Positions 41,729 through 50,562 of a DNA stretch of 54,424 nucleotides are shown piece after piece; the stretch's first letter is position 1; every line of letters begins with the position of its first letter. Origin of the DNA: Cellulomonas edaphi (GTDB lineage: Bacteria; Actinomycetota; Actinomycetes; Actinomycetales; Cellulomonadaceae). The notes under the pieces are model-generated. The model was not told the origin of the DNA. It did no database searches and worked only from the letters and a program-made list of their open reading frames with translations. The position numbers and the translations under genes are program-made. The stretch lies in assembly GCF_030362815.1 (NCBI RefSeq), contig NZ_JAUCGR010000004.1:1-54424 (forward strand), given 5' to 3'.

Positions 41729-42391
41729 ATGGCCGAGCAGACGCTGTCCGACTCCGACGTGACCGCCGCGGTCGACCCGCGACACTGGCGCGTGCTGCTG
41801 CGCACGCTGCGGGCGACGTTCACGGGACCCGACTTCGCGACGGGTGCGGCGTTCGTGGCGCGGATCGCGGAGGTGGCTGACGAGGCCAACCACCACCCGG
41901 ACGTGCTGCTGCGGTGGGGGCAGGTCACCGTGACGACGTCGAGCCATGACGTCGGACGGCTGACCCAGCGCGACATCGACCTGGCGCGCGCCGTCTCGGC
42001 GATCGCGGACGAGCTCGGCATGGAGCCGGCGGTGCAGCGTTCGGAGATGCTCGAGATCGCGGTCGACGCCCTCGACATCCCCGCGGTGCGGCCGTTCTGG
42101 GCCGCCGTGTTCGGCTACGACGTCTCGTCGGACGGCAGCGAGGTGTCCGACCCCGCGGGCGTGGGGCCGACCGTGTGGTTCCAGCAGATGGACGAGCCGC
42201 GCCCGCAGCGCAACAGGATCCACTTCGACATCACCGTTCCGCACGACCTCGCCCAGGCCCGGATCCGGGCGGTCATCGAGGCCGGCGGGCATCTCGTCAG
42301 CGACGAGGCCGCGCCGTCGTTCTGGATCGTGGCCGACCCCGAGGGCAACGAGGTGTGCATCTGCACCTGGCAGGGGCGGAGCACCGCCTAG
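41729..42391 (+). CDS. Fusion of pterin carbinolamine dehydratase-like and VOC domains
   Basis: A 220-residue, two-domain protein. Residues 1-100 resemble 4a-hydroxytetrahydrobiopterin dehydratase, with EVADEANHHPDVLLRWGQVTVTTSSHDVGRLTQRD containing the paired active-site His. Residues about 110-220 form a glyoxalase/VOC domain (VDALDIPAVRPFWAAVFGYD through FWIVADPEGNEVCICTW). Whether the two halves act on one substrate is unknown. CAGGCT 7 bases before the ATG is a weak leaderless -10. No pterin genes are nearby. Confidence 0.8.
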   Translation: MAEQTLSDSDVTAAVDPRHWRVLLRTLRATFTGPDFATGAAFVARIAEVADEANHHPDVLLRWGQVTVTTSSHDVGRLTQRDIDLARAVSAIADELGMEPAVQRSEMLEIAVDALDIPAVRPFWAAVFGYDVSSDGSEVSDPAGVGPTVWFQQMDEPRPQRNRIHFDITVPHDLAQARIRAVIEAGGHLVSDEAAPSFWIVADPEGNEVCICTWQGRSTA

Positions 42392-42502
42392 CGGCGCCGT
42401 GGACCAAGAGGCGGACGCCTCCTGGACCTGCGCGGACGCGGACGTAGCCTGGCTCGGCAGCCGCGCGGTGCGGCTGCTCCCGTGTCGAAGGAGCTGACCG
42501 GT

Positions 42503-44365
42503 ATGAGCCGCCCCCTGCGCTCTCGGACGTCCACCCATGGCCGCAACATGTCCGGGGCGCGTGCCCTGTGGCGTGCGACGGGCATGGGCTCGGAGGACTT
42601 CGGCAAGCCGATCATCGCCATCGCGAACTCCTACACGCAGTTCGTCCCGGGCCACGTGCACCTCAAGGACATGGGCGACCTCGTGGCGTCGGCCATCCGC
42701 GAGGCGGGTGGCGTCTCCAAGGAGTTCAACACCATCGCGGTCGACGACGGCATCGCGATGGGCCATGCGGGGATGCTCTACTCGCTGCCCAGCCGCGACC
42801 TCATCGCCGACTCGGTCGAGTACATGGTCAACGCGCACTGCGCGGACGCCCTGGTCTGCATCTCCAACTGCGACAAGATCACGCCGGGCATGCTCAACGC
42901 GGCCCTGCGGCTGAACATCCCCGTGGTGTTCGTCTCCGGCGGGCCCATGGAGGCGGGCAAGGCGATCGTCGCGAACGGCGTCGCATCCACCCCGCTCAAC
43001 CTCATCAACGCCATCAACTACTCGGCGGACGACAACGTGAGCGACGAGGCCCTCGCCGCCGTCGAGGAGTCGGCGTGCCCGACGTGCGGGTCGTGCTCCG
43101 GCATGTTCACCGCCAACTCGATGAACTGCCTCACCGAGGCGCTCGGCCTCTCGCTGCCGGGCAACGGCTCGACCCTGGCCACCCACGCCGCCCGCCGCGA
43201 GCTGTTCCTCGAGGCCGGCCGCACGATCGTGGACCTCGCCCGCCGGTACTACGAGGACGAGGACGACACGGCGGCACCGCGCGGCATCGCGACGAAGGCC
43301 GCCTTCGCCAACGCCATGACGCTCGACGTGGCCATGGGCGGCTCCACCAACACGGTCCTGCACATCCTCGCCGCGGCCCAGGAGGCCGAGGTCGACTTCG
43401 ACCTCAGCGACATCGAGGACCTGTCGCGCCGGGTTCCGTGCCTGTCCAAGGTCGCCCCCAACCACCCCAGCTTCCACATGGAGGACGTGCACCGCGCGGG
43501 CGGCATCCCCGCGCTGCTCGGTGAGCTGGACCGGGCCGGGCTGCTCGACCACGACGTGACCTCCGTGCACACGCCGACGCTGCGCGCCTGGCTGGACGAC
43601 TGGGACGTGCGCGGCGGCAAGGCGACGGAGCGGGCCGTCGAGCTGTTCCACGCCGCACCCGGGGGCGTGCGCACCACGGAGGCGTTCTCGACGCAGAACC
43701 GCTGGGACCGCCTGGACACGGACGCCGCGAACGGGTGCATCCGCGACCTCGCGCACGCCTACACCGTCGAGGGCGGGCTCGCCGTGCTACGCGGCAACCT
43801 CGCGGAGGACGGTGCCGTGCTCAAGACGGCGGGCATCGACCCGGACGTCTTCCACTTCGTGGGTCGTGCCCTCGTCTGCGAGTCGCAGGACGAGGCCGTC
43901 GAGAAGATCCTGACCAAGCAGGTGCAGCCGGGGCACGTCGTCGTGGTCCGCTACGAGGGCCCCGCGGGCGGTCCCGGCATGCAGGAGATGCTCTACCCGA
44001 CGTCCTTCATCAAGGGCCGCGGGCTGGGCAAGGTCTGCGCGCTCATCACCGACGGCCGGTTCTCGGGCGGGTCGAGCGGCATCTCCGTGGGCCACATCTC
44101 GCCCGAGGCTGCGGCCGGCGGCACGATCGGCCTCGTCGAGGACGGCGACGAGATCGAGATCGACGTGGACACCCGGCTCATCCGGGTCAACGTGCCGGAC
44201 GAGGTGCTCGCCGAGCGTCGGGCCAAGATGGAGGCGTCGGAGAACCCGTGGCAGCCGCTGAATCGCGACCGCTACGTGTCCCCGGCGCTGCAGGCCTACG
44301 CCGCGATGGCCACGTCCGCCGACCGCGGCGCGGTGCGCGACGTGTCCCTCCTGCGCCGACGCTGA
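42503..44365 (+). CDS. ilvD: Dihydroxy-acid dehydratase, E. coli (long) type
   Basis: It dehydrates dihydroxyisovalerate and dihydroxymethylvalerate to the keto acids leading to Val, Leu and Ile. The protein is 620 residues, like E. coli IlvD. Cluster regions are SNCDKITPG and [18 protein letters not shown]. The site that is PCN in [2Fe-2S] enzymes reads HVHLKDMG, as in the E. coli type described as [4Fe-4S] and oxygen sensitive. GAAGGAG lies upstream of the ATG at a slightly long spacing. A second, different ilvD follows 800 bases later. Confidence 0.95.
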   Translation: MSRPLRSRTSTHGRNMSGARALWRATGMGSEDFGKPIIAIANSYTQFVPGHVHLKDMGDLVASAIREAGGVSKEFNTIAVDDGIAMGHAGMLYSLPSRDLIADSVEYMVNAHCADALVCISNCDKITPGMLNAALRLNIPVVFVSGGPMEAGKAIVANGVASTPLNLINAINYSADDNVSDEALAAVEESACPTCGSCSGMFTANSMNCLTEALGLSLPGNGSTLATHAARRELFLEAGRTIVDLARRYYEDEDDTAAPRGIATKAAFANAMTLDVAMGGSTNTVLHILAAAQEAEVDFDLSDIEDLSRRVPCLSKVAPNHPSFHMEDVHRAGGIPALLGELDRAGLLDHDVTSVHTPTLRAWLDDWDVRGGKATERAVELFHAAPGGVRTTEAFSTQNRWDRLDTDAANGCIRDLAHAYTVEGGLAVLRGNLAEDGAVLKTAGIDPDVFHFVGRALVCESQDEAVEKILTKQVQPGHVVVVRYEGPAGGPGMQEMLYPTSFIKGRGLGKVCALITDGRFSGGSSGISVGHISPEAAAGGTIGLVEDGDEIEIDVDTRLIRVNVPDEVLAERRAKMEASENPWQPLNRDRYVSPALQAYAAMATSADRGAVRDVSLLRRR

Positions 44366-44392
44366 CGGGTCTCTCCCAGGGGGCGCGGGCGG

Positions 44393-45076
44393 TCAGCCGT
44401 TCGACGAGCTGTGCCGCGGCAGCCGGGCGTCCAGCCAGCTGATCAGGTCGCCGGTGCTGCGCGTCTGCATGAACACCTGCCCGGGGCCGACGAACTCGGC
44501 CACCAGCCCCTCACCGCCCAGGAACGTCGTCTTCCACGTGCCGGCCTTGCGGATCGAGTACTGCACGGTGCTCTCGAACGCGACCACGTGTCCGGTGTCG
44601 ACCACCATCCGCTCGCCCGGCGCCAGGCTCGCACCGCGGATGCCGCCGTACGCGGCGACCAGCAGGTCGCCCTGGCCGGAGCAGCGCAGCAGGATCAGGC
44701 CGGCCCCGGAGAAGAAGCCCCTCGCGCCGCCCCACGACGAGTCGACCTCGACGCTCAGGTCGGACGCGAGCCACCCGCCCGACTGCACGAGCAGCTCGTC
44801 GCCGCCCGGGAGACTCACCAGGGCGATGTCTCCCGGCAGGGCCGGTGCGACGCCGATGCTCCCGCCCGCCTTGCTCGAGAAGTCGTTGACGAAGAAGCTC
44901 TCGCCGCCGAACGCGCGGCGCAGCCCCGTCATGAACCCGCCTCGGGTGGAGGTCTCGACCCTGACGTCGCCGCGCTGGCTCGCCATCGCCCCCGACTCGA
45001 CACGGACGGACCCGCCCGGCTCCAAGGTGATCTCCGCGAACGCGAAGGCTGGTCCATCGTCGATCTGCACGTGCAC
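44393..45076 (-). CDS. AIM24/TIGR00266-family protein
   Basis: A 227-residue beta-rich protein of a widespread family related to mitochondrial AIM24. Typical segments are ESGAMASQRGDVRVETSTRGGF, RRAFGGESFFVNDF, GDIALVSLPGGDELLVQSGGWLAS and LILLRCSGQGDLLVAAYGGIR. GGGAGAG lies 4 bases before the GTG start. It is oriented against both ilvD genes. It is predicted to be cytosolic or membrane-associated, and I can assign no activity. Confidence 0.85.
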   Translation of the reverse strand: MHVQIDDGPAFAFAEITLEPGGSVRVESGAMASQRGDVRVETSTRGGFMTGLRRAFGGESFFVNDFSSKAGGSIGVAPALPGDIALVSLPGGDELLVQSGGWLASDLSVEVDSSWGGARGFFSGAGLILLRCSGQGDLLVAAYGGIRGASLAPGERMVVDTGHVVAFESTVQYSIRKAGTWKTTFLGGEGLVAEFVGPGQVFMQTRSTGDLISWLDARLPRHSSSNG

Positions 45077-45162
45077 GGTTCTCTCCCTGACATCGTCGTA
45101 GGTGTCGCCATCATGCCCGGTCTGACCTGCGCCCGGGCCGAGCAGGCGACCTGGCCCGGTCC

Positions 45163-45168
45163 TAGACT
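45163..45168 (+). promoter_or_regulatory. Leaderless-type -10 TAGACT for the second ilvD
   Basis: TAGACT is followed by CCGGGC and the ATG. There is no ribosome site, so this ilvD has its own promoter separate from the first one. Confidence 0.55.
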
Positions 45169-45174
45169 CCGGGC

Positions 45175-46878
45175 ATGACCGAAGCTCGCACTCCCGACAT
45201 CAAGCCTCGCTCGCGCACGGTCACCGACGGCCTGGAGGCGACCGCGTCCCGCGGCATGCTCCGGGCGGTCGGTCTGGGCGACGACGACTTCGCGAAGCCG
45301 CAGGTGGGCGTCGCGAGCTCCTGGAACGAGATCACGCCGTGCAACCTGTCGCTGCAGCGCCTCGCGCAGGCCGCGAAGGCCGGCGTGCACGCCGCGGGCG
45401 GGTACCCGCTCGAGTTCGGCACCATCTCCGTGTCCGACGGCATCTCGATGGGCCACGAGGGCATGCACTTCTCGCTCGTGAGCCGCGACATCATCGCCGA
45501 CTCGGTCGAGACGGTCATGCAGGCGGAGCGGCTCGACGGGTCGGTGCTGCTGGCGGGCTGCGACAAGTCCCTGCCCGGCATGCTCATGGCCGCGGCGCGG
45601 CTCGACCTCGCGAGCGTGTTCCTCTACGCGGGCTCGATCGCGCCCGGCTGGGTCAAGCTCGAGGACGGCACCGAGAAGGACGTCACGATCATCGACGCGT
45701 TCGAGGCGGTCGGCGCGTGCGCGCGCGGGCTCATGAGCCGCGAGGACGTCGACCGGATCGAGCGCGCGATCTGCCCGGGCGAGGGTGCCTGCGGCGGCAT
45801 GTACACCGCCAACACCATGGCGTCGGTCGCCGAGGCGATCGGCATGTCGATCCCCGGCTCCGCGGCACCGCCGTCGGCCGACCGCCGCCGCGACGCCTTC
45901 GCGCACAAGTCGGGCGAGGCCGTCGTGGAGATGCTGCGGCGGGGCATCACGGCGCGCCAGATCATGACCAAGGAGGCGTTCGAGAACGCGATCGCCGTGG
46001 TCATGGCGTTCGGCGGGTCGACCAACGCCGTGCTGCACCTGCTCGCCATCGCGCACGAGGCCGAGGTGGACCTCACGCTGGCCGACTTCTCCCGCGTCGC
46101 GGCGCGGGTCCCGCACCTGGGCGACCTCAAGCCGTTCGGCCGGTACGTCATGAACGACATCGACCGCATCGGCGGCGTGCCGGTGGTCATGAAGGCGCTG
46201 CTCGACGCCGGGCTCCTGCACGGTGACTGCCTCACGGTCACGGGCAAGACGATCGCCGAGAACCTCGCGGACGTGAACCCCCCCGACCCGGACGGCAAGA
46301 TCCTGCGGGCCCTGGACAACCCCATCCACCGCACGGGCGGGATCACGATCCTGCACGGGTCTCTGGCGCCCGAGGGCGCCGTGGTGAAGTCGGCGGGGTT
46401 CGACAGCGACGTCTTCGAGGGCACCGCGCGCGTGTTCGACCGGGAGCGCGCGGCGATGGACGCGCTCGAGGACGGCACGATCGTCGCGGGCGACGTGGTC
46501 GTCATCCGCTACGAGGGCCCCAAGGGCGGCCCGGGCATGCGCGAGATGCTCGCGATCACCGGTGCGATCAAGGGCGCGGGGCTCGGCAAGGACGTCCTGC
46601 TCCTCACCGACGGCCGCTTCTCGGGCGGCACCACCGGGCTGTGCGTCGGGCACGTCGCACCCGAGGCGGTGGACGCCGGCCCCATCGCGTTCGTGCGCGA
46701 CGGGGACCGCATCCGCCTCGACGTGGCGAACGCGACGCTCGACATCCTGGTGCCGGCCGACGAGCTCGACGCCCGCCGCGCGGGCTGGGCACCGCTGCCG
46801 CCCACCTACACCCGCGGCGTGCTGGCCAAGTACGCGAAGCTGGTCCAGTCGGCCTCCAAGGGGGCCGTGCTGACGTGA
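45175..46878 (+). CDS. ilvD: Dihydroxy-acid dehydratase, short [2Fe-2S]-like type
   Basis: The same reaction as the gene at 42503, but from the other subfamily: 567 residues, with three cluster cysteines Cys56 (ITPCNLSLQ), Cys129 ([10 protein letters not shown]) and Cys206 ([13 protein letters not shown]). That three-Cys set is the pattern of the oxygen-tolerant [2Fe-2S] enzymes from mycobacteria and plants. Related sugar-acid dehydratases share the fold, but the N-terminus ([17 protein letters not shown]) and the context favour IlvD. It ends at a hairpin terminator. Confidence 0.93.
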   Translation: MTEARTPDIKPRSRTVTDGLEATASRGMLRAVGLGDDDFAKPQVGVASSWNEITPCNLSLQRLAQAAKAGVHAAGGYPLEFGTISVSDGISMGHEGMHFSLVSRDIIADSVETVMQAERLDGSVLLAGCDKSLPGMLMAAARLDLASVFLYAGSIAPGWVKLEDGTEKDVTIIDAFEAVGACARGLMSREDVDRIERAICPGEGACGGMYTANTMASVAEAIGMSIPGSAAPPSADRRRDAFAHKSGEAVVEMLRRGITARQIMTKEAFENAIAVVMAFGGSTNAVLHLLAIAHEAEVDLTLADFSRVAARVPHLGDLKPFGRYVMNDIDRIGGVPVVMKALLDAGLLHGDCLTVTGKTIAENLADVNPPDPDGKILRALDNPIHRTGGITILHGSLAPEGAVVKSAGFDSDVFEGTARVFDRERAAMDALEDGTIVAGDVVVIRYEGPKGGPGMREMLAITGAIKGAGLGKDVLLLTDGRFSGGTTGLCVGHVAPEAVDAGPIAFVRDGDRIRLDVANATLDILVPADELDARRAGWAPLPPTYTRGVLAKYAKLVQSASKGAVLT

Positions 46879-46910
46879 TCCGTCCGCGCTGACGGCCTCC
46901 GCCGAGGTAG

Positions 46911-46942
46911 GGCTGCCCCACGGCGAGGTCGGTGGGGCAGCC
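46911..46942 (+). terminator. Hairpin terminator after the second ilvD
   Basis: GGCTGCCCCAC (46911-46921) pairs perfectly with 46932-46942 around a 10-base loop. It lies 32 bases after the stop codon and before the promoter of the next gene. No U-tract is present. Confidence 0.65.
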
Positions 46943-46968
46943 GCACTGACCAGCTCGTCGCCCGTCCC

Positions 46969-46974
46969 TAGCGT
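46969..46974 (+). promoter_or_regulatory. Leaderless-type -10 TAGCGT
   Basis: TAGCGT is followed by CGGGCGC and the ATG of the DUF2306 gene. The next gene has an almost identical arrangement. Confidence 0.55.
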
Positions 46975-46981
46975 CGGGCGC

Positions 46982-47719
46982 ATGACCACCACGGCTGCAC
47001 GGACCACGCCCGAGCGCACCCGACGACGAGGGCACCGGGTCAGCTGGACCGTGGTCACGCTGACCTCGCTGGCCGTCGCCACCTACGCCGTGAGCCCCTA
47101 CCTGATGCGCTCGCTGCGGGCCCTGGCGGCCGACGACGTCGGGCTCGCGACCGGCTACGCAGGGCGTCCGGCGCCCGTGCTGCTGGCGTTCTCCCTGCAC
47201 GTCGCGGCGGGCGGCGTCGCGCTGCTCGTGGGGCCGTTCTCGTTCTGGGCGGGGCTGCGTCGTCGTCGGCCCGCCGTGCACCGCGCGATCGGCCGCACCT
47301 ACCTCGGGGCGGTCGGCGTCGCGGGGGTGGGGGCGCTTGCGCTCGCGCCCGTGAACACCGCGGGCATGGTCGGCCTCTTCGGGTTCGGCACGCTCGCGGT
47401 GCTGTGGCTCGCCACGTCCTGGCGCGGATACCGCGCCATCCGCGCCGGCGACGCCGCGGGCCACCAGGCGTGGATGATCCGCAGCTTCGCGCTGACGTAC
47501 GCCGCCGTGACGCTGCGCGCATGGACGGGAGTGCTGGTCGCCGTGCAGGCGCCGTTCACGTCGGGGCCGTCCGGGGTGGACACGGCGTTCGACAACGCCT
47601 ACGCCGCGGTGCCGTTCCTGTGCTGGCTCCCCAACCTGGTGGTCGCCGAATGGCTGATCCGGCGACGCCACCTGCCCACGCTGCGAATCACCGAGCCGGA
47701 CCGGGCGATGCAGGGCTAG
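46982..47719 (+). CDS. DUF2306-like membrane protein
   Basis: A 245-residue protein with about six to seven membrane helices. Conserved-looking parts are LHVAAGGVALLVGPFSFWAG, RPAVHRAIGRTYLGAVGVAGVGAL, and GDAAGHQAWMIRSFALTYAAVTLRAW, which match the DUF2306 family of predicted membrane proteins. Invariant His residues in membrane segments suggest possible haem or metal binding, but that is speculation. It has its own leaderless promoter, and the next gene's promoter lies in its stop codon. Confidence 0.78.
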   Translation: MTTTAARTTPERTRRRGHRVSWTVVTLTSLAVATYAVSPYLMRSLRALAADDVGLATGYAGRPAPVLLAFSLHVAAGGVALLVGPFSFWAGLRRRRPAVHRAIGRTYLGAVGVAGVGALALAPVNTAGMVGLFGFGTLAVLWLATSWRGYRAIRAGDAAGHQAWMIRSFALTYAAVTLRAWTGVLVAVQAPFTSGPSGVDTAFDNAYAAVPFLCWLPNLVVAEWLIRRRHLPTLRITEPDRAMQG

Positions 47720-47722
47720 CGT
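47717..47722 (+). promoter_or_regulatory. Leaderless -10 TAGCGT overlapping a stop codon
   Basis: The TAG stop of the DUF2306 gene begins TAGCGT, followed by GCGACGC and the ATG at 47730. This is the same design as at gatC. Confidence 0.55.
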
Positions 47723-47729
47723 GCGACGC

Positions 47730-48308
47730 ATGGGAAAGGTGCACGAGTCGATCGACGGTCGCCTGCGGGCCTTCGTCGAGAAGCAGCCGATGTTCTTCGT
47801 CGCGACCGCACCGAGCGGCGCCGACGGCCATGTCAACGTGTCACCCAAGGGCATCCCGGGGTCGTTCGTCGTGATCGACGAGCACACGGTCGCCTACGTC
47901 GACCTCACCGCGAGCGGCTCGGAGACCATCGCCCACCTGCGGGACAACGGCCGCATCACGATCATGTTCTGCGCCTTCGACGGCCCGCCGAACATCGTGC
48001 GGCTGCACGGGCGTGGACGGTTCGTGACGCTGTACGACGAGGGCTTTGACGACCTGCTGGAGCTGTTCCCGGCCGAACTCCCCGAGAACAAGGGCACGCG
48101 CGCGGTGATCGCCGTCGACGTCGAACGCGTGTCGGACTCCTGCGGCTACGGCGTGCCGCTCATGAGCTACGAGGGGGAGCGGGACCTGCTCCCGCCGTAC
48201 ATGGAGCGCAAGGGCGTCGAGGGCCGGGCCGACTACCGGCGGCAGAAGAACCGCGTGAGCATCGACGGGCTGCCCGGCTTCGACATGGACCCGGTCGAAG
48301 GGCGCTGA
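47730..48308 (+). CDS. Pyridoxamine 5'-phosphate oxidase-family (FMN split-barrel) protein
   Basis: A 192-residue flavin- or F420-binding-type split barrel. It shows FVEKQPMFFVATAPSGADGHVNVSPKGIPGSFVVID, VAYVDLTASGSETIAHLRDNGRITIMFCAF, and IVRLHGRGRFVTLYDEGFDDLL. These are common in general-stress or F420-dependent reductase-like proteins of actinobacteria. It is too divergent from PdxH to be called a pyridoxine oxidase. The ATG at 47730 is preferred over a GTG three codons earlier because of the leaderless -10. Confidence 0.85.
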   Translation: MGKVHESIDGRLRAFVEKQPMFFVATAPSGADGHVNVSPKGIPGSFVVIDEHTVAYVDLTASGSETIAHLRDNGRITIMFCAFDGPPNIVRLHGRGRFVTLYDEGFDDLLELFPAELPENKGTRAVIAVDVERVSDSCGYGVPLMSYEGERDLLPPYMERKGVEGRADYRRQKNRVSIDGLPGFDMDPVEGR

Positions 48309-48401
48309 TCAGCACGTCTGCTCAACCTCACCCGGCCGCGTGCCGATGGCTGGTGCAGGCGGGAGCGTCCGGCGACCGCGCTGCCGAAGGAGCCCGCGCG
48401 C

Positions 48402-49340
48402 GTGACGACAGAGCCTGCGATCCGCACGCGAGCGCTGCGCAAGACGTACCGGTCGTTCACGCTCCGTGAGGTCGTCGCGGTCGAGGGTCTCGACCTCGAC
48501 GTGCCCGTCGGTGGTGTGCACGCCTTCCTCGGCCCCAACGGCGCCGGCAAGACGACGACCATCCGGATGCTCCTCGGCCTCGTGCGCCCGGACTCGGGCA
48601 GCATCCGCGTGCTCGGGCACGACTTCCCGGACGGGCTCGAGCGTGCCGTGGCCGGCGTCGGGGCGATCGTCGAGCAGCCCCGCTTCTTCCCCGCCTTCTC
48701 CGGGCGCCGCAACCTTCTCCTGCTCGCCCGTGGGATCGGGGGGAGCGAGCGAGCGGTGGATGCGCTGCTCGACCAGGTGGGTCTCGGTGCACGCGGCGGT
48801 GACGCCGTGCGCAAGTACGCGCTGGGGATGCGGCAGCGCCTCGCGATCGCGGCCACGCTGCTGAAGGACCCCCGTCTGCTCATCTTCGACGAGCCGACGA
48901 ACGGCCTCGACCCCGAGGGCATCCACGACGTGCGCCGGACGATGCGGGACCTCGCGGACCAGGGCCGGACCGTGCTCGTCTCCAGCCACGCGCTGGGCGA
49001 GGTCGAGCAGGTGGCCGACACCGCGTCGATCGTGGTGCGCGGGCGGCTGGTGGCGTCGGGACCGGTCGCCGAGCTCGTCGGCGCCTCCGCGGCATCCAGC
49101 GTGCGGGTGCGTGTGTCGCAGCCGGCGGTCGCCGTCGGGCTGCTGAGCGCGCAGGGATGGGGCGTCCGCCAGGACGGTGACGTGCTGGTCGTGGACGGCG
49201 CGCCCGACCCCTCCGTGGTCAGTCAGGTGCTCGCCGCCGGCGGCGTGCACCCGTCGGAGCTCGCGCTGGTCCGACCCGACCTGGAGTCCGTGTTCCTGCA
49301 GCTCACCGGCTCGGACCGCGGCGCTGTGGTCGCGCCGTGA
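48402..49340 (+). CDS. ABC transporter ATP-binding protein (export type)
   Basis: A 312-residue ATPase. Walker A is GPNGAGKTTTIRMLLGL, the signature YALGMRQRLAIAATLL and Walker B LLIFDEPTNGLDP, followed by the H-loop in VSSHALGEVEQ. The C-terminal 80 residues form an accessory domain common in multidrug or lantibiotic-immunity-type exporters (CcmA/DrrA-like). GAAGGAG lies upstream of the GTG at rather long spacing. It overlaps the permease gene by four bases. The exported substrate is unknown. Confidence 0.9.
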   Translation: MTTEPAIRTRALRKTYRSFTLREVVAVEGLDLDVPVGGVHAFLGPNGAGKTTTIRMLLGLVRPDSGSIRVLGHDFPDGLERAVAGVGAIVEQPRFFPAFSGRRNLLLLARGIGGSERAVDALLDQVGLGARGGDAVRKYALGMRQRLAIAATLLKDPRLLIFDEPTNGLDPEGIHDVRRTMRDLADQGRTVLVSSHALGEVEQVADTASIVVRGRLVASGPVAELVGASAASSVRVRVSQPAVAVGLLSAQGWGVRQDGDVLVVDGAPDPSVVSQVLAAGGVHPSELALVRPDLESVFLQLTGSDRGAVVAP

Positions 49341-50308
49341 GGCTCGTCGGCGTCGAGCTGTTCCGGTTCCGCAGCCGCGCCTTCTCGTGGCTGGTCGCGG
49401 GCCTGCTGCTGCTGGTGGCCGTCGGCTTCGCGATCGAGGCGTGGCACGACACCCGCCCGCCGTCGGCCGCCACGGTCGCCGCGGCGAGGGAGGCCTACGA
49501 GTCCGACGTCGAGGCGTACGCCCCGGACGGGCCGATCCAGACGCAGTGCCGCGAGGCGCTGGCGAAGGTGCTCGAGAAGGATCCGGACTCGACGCTGACG
49601 TGCCACGCGCTGCCGACGCCTCGGCTCGAGGAGTACCTCGTGCCGCCGCGGACCTTCGCGGACGCGGTCACCTCGGCCGTCGACGGTCTGACCGGCGCGC
49701 TGGTCGTCGCGGCGATCATGGCGGCCACGAGCTTCGTGACGGCAGAGTTCTCCACCGGCTCGATGGGTCTGTGGCTCACCTTCGTGCCGCGGCGCAGCGC
49801 GGTGTTCGCGAGCAAGACGATCGCCGCGATGGCCGCGGCGGCGGTGTTCGCCGCCGGCGGCTGGGTCGCGGTGGTCCTCGCGATCACGGCCGTGCACGCC
49901 GCCTCGGGCCAGTCCGTCGGCGACGTGGTCCTGTGGGGCGACCTGCTGGCAACGGGAGCGCGGCAGGTGGCGCTCGCCGTCGTGGTCGCATCGATCGCCG
50001 CCGCCCTCGCGTTCTCCCTGCGTCATGCCGCGGCGGTCTTCGGCGTGCTCGTGTGGTGGGTCGTCTCGATCGAGCTGGTGCTGGGCGAGGTCTCCCCGAC
50101 GCTCCGGCCGGTGAGCCTGGGCTTCAACGCCCAAGCGTGGGTGCACGGCCACGCCTCCTACGTGGTCGACGAGTGCATCGCCGTCGACGACTGCCGCTCC
50201 GTCGAGCACGTCGTGGGCGCGGCGCAGGGCGGGGTCGTCCTGCTCGTCGTCGCGGCCGTCGTGGCCGGGGTCGGGCTCGTCGTGTTCCGGCGCCGCGACG
50301 TCTCCTGA
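49337..50308 (+). CDS. ABC transporter permease (ABC-2 type)
   Basis: A 323-residue partner of the preceding ATPase. A helix near residue 18-38 is followed by an extracytoplasmic loop of about 75 residues with two Cys. Five further helices follow (GALVVAAIMAATSFVTAEFSTG, KTIAAMAAAAVFAAGGW, the segment near ALAFSLRHAAAVFGVLVWW, and the C-terminal VVLLVVAAVVAGVGLVVF). The motif EFSTGSMGLWLTFVPRR is typical of ABC-2 permeases. The start overlaps the ATPase stop. Confidence 0.85.
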   Translation: MRLVGVELFRFRSRAFSWLVAGLLLLVAVGFAIEAWHDTRPPSAATVAAAREAYESDVEAYAPDGPIQTQCREALAKVLEKDPDSTLTCHALPTPRLEEYLVPPRTFADAVTSAVDGLTGALVVAAIMAATSFVTAEFSTGSMGLWLTFVPRRSAVFASKTIAAMAAAAVFAAGGWVAVVLAITAVHAASGQSVGDVVLWGDLLATGARQVALAVVVASIAAALAFSLRHAAAVFGVLVWWVVSIELVLGEVSPTLRPVSLGFNAQAWVHGHASYVVDECIAVDDCRSVEHVVGAAQGGVVLLVVAAVVAGVGLVVFRRRDVS

Positions 50309-50357
50309 CGCGTGCGCGTTCCACAGGATGGGCGTGTGAACCACGATGTGAGACGGC

Positions 50358-50386
50358 GTGACACCCAGCCTACGGAGGCGTAACCT
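50358..50386 (+). promoter_or_regulatory. Promoter of the ilvBNC operon
   Basis: GTGACA (50358-50363), a 17-base spacer and TAACCT (50381-50386) make a near-consensus promoter. The GTG of the leader peptide lies 7 bases after the -10, so transcription should begin at or next to that codon. Confidence 0.7.
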
Positions 50387-50393
50387 CGCTCAC

Positions 50394-50438
50394 GTGCAGA
50401 CGATCCTCCTCGTAGTACTTCCTGAGCGCGCCGGCTGA
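50394..50438 (+). CDS. ilv leader peptide (attenuator)
   Basis: A 14-codon ORF, GTG start to TGA, reading MQTILLVVLPERAG. Six consecutive codons encode Ile, Leu, Leu, Val, Val, Leu, the end products of the operon. Two GTA and one CTT codon are rare choices in this GC-rich DNA and should sharpen stalling when charged tRNA is scarce. There is no room for a ribosome site, so it is probably translated as a leaderless message. Confidence 0.85.
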   Translation: MQTILLVVLPERAG

Positions 50439-50504
50439 GGCCATCCGCACAGGCCTCGTCAGCGCGCTCACCCCTCGTCAGGCCATGCGGCCTCGAGGGG
50501 TTTT
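50423..50504 (+). promoter_or_regulatory. Transcription attenuator of ilvBNC
   Basis: The pause hairpin pairs TGAGCGCGC (50423-50431) with GCGCGCTCA (50462-50470), with an inner GAGGCC/GGCCTC stem. The terminator is CCCCTCG...AGGCC (50471-50484) with GGCCTCGAGGGG (50489-50500), carrying a 2-base bulge and a 4-base loop, followed by TTTT. The first hairpin overlaps the end of the leader ORF, so a stalled ribosome would change folding and allow read-through. The exact antiterminator pairing is not resolved. Confidence 0.8.
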
Positions 50505-50562
50505 CTGTTGTCCGGCACATGCATGACCCCGCAGCACCACCGCACGCAGGGAGAGAACAACG

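Noticed and set aside
50387..50562. T-box riboswitch upstream of ilvB
   Set aside because: No T-box consensus or specifier stem is present. A leader ORF with branched-chain codons and a terminator explain the region better.
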